From Adlercreutzia wanghongyangiae (lineage in GTDB: Bacteria; Actinomycetota; Coriobacteriia; Coriobacteriales; Eggerthellaceae): a stretch of 64,000 nucleotides of DNA. The stretch spans positions 75,657-139,656 of the forward strand of contig NZ_JAYMFF010000015.1 of the NCBI RefSeq assembly GCF_035989245.1, given 5' to 3'. The position numbers and the translations under genes are program-made. Positions 63,936-64,000 of the stretch are shown one piece after another (position 1 is the first letter of the stretch; every line of letters begins with the position of its first letter). A model generated the notes under the pieces. The model did not search any database and was not told the DNA's origin. It saw only the letters and a list, made by a program, of their open reading frames with translations.

Positions 63936-64000
63936 GGGGCGATGCTGGAGTTTTTTTGGGGGAGGAATCCCTCGCCCTTCCCTTCCGTAAACGCGAGAAA

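Overview
This 64-kb window is a GC-rich, gene-dense piece of chromosome. It probably comes from an anaerobic actinobacterium of class Coriobacteriia, most likely family Eggerthellaceae. That placement is inferred from gene content: paired Tat-exported fumarate-reductase-type flavoproteins with Fe-S partners, a Tat-exported DMSO-reductase-family enzyme, an actinobacterial-style rrf2-iscS-iscU cluster, and LAxTG-anchored surface proteins. No rRNA gene is present to confirm it.

Layout. 1-5.2 kb: the end of an unknown membrane-linked protein, a Tat/lipoprotein peptide-type solute-binding protein, and a large polytopic membrane protein. 5.4-15.6 kb (minus strand): a ribosomal protein operon that begins at rplB with its own promoter and a ~230-nt structured leader, runs through rpsS-rplV-rpsC-rplP-rpmC-rpsQ-rplN-rplX-rplE-rpsZ-rpsH-rplF-rplR-rpsE-rpmD-rplO to secY, ends at a terminator and is followed by adk. 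rplC/rplD/rplW are not upstream. 16-34 kb: anaerobic respiration. Two FrdB/FrdA-like pairs are each faced by a divergent regulator (tandem-MarR, TetR). Trigger factor and a YgiQ-type radical SAM protein lie between them. A DmsA-DmsB-TorD operon then runs into a sensor kinase with a CxxCH haem motif and an OmpR-type regulator. 34-40 kb: a MacB/FtsX-like ABC exporter with a long coiled coil, and a secreted GH5 cellulase-like enzyme. 40-45 kb: the overlapping operon metG-tatD-flavodoxin-like gene-rsmA. 45-52.5 kb: a hybrid histidine kinase, a sortase-like secreted protein, iscU/iscS/rrf2, and a RhuM-Fic fusion. 52.7-64 kb: a duplicated locus of two very large LAQTG surface proteins, with a DUF3800 gene and its probable leader RNA between them.

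Most notable. (1) Both giant surface proteins have a normal promoter, RBS and signal peptide, then an identical run of nine C just after the signal peptide that puts the rest of the gene out of frame. One C fewer (or two more) restores a 1656-aa and a 1541-aa protein. This looks like a twin phase-variable adhesin switch, with both genes OFF here. (2) Two kinds of palindromic DNA have become protein-coding: a 114-bp near-perfect palindrome sits in frame inside rsmA, and a 24-bp REP-like palindrome, common in the intergenic regions here, is amplified seven times at a 48-bp period in frame inside a flavodoxin-like gene. (3) A probable DUF3800-associated structured RNA precedes the DUF3800 gene. 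(4) GCGAA repeats with an 11-bp period are phased onto the promoter of the sortase-like gene.

Starts were chosen from Shine-Dalgarno sites and family lengths. All calls come from reading sequence, without database searches.
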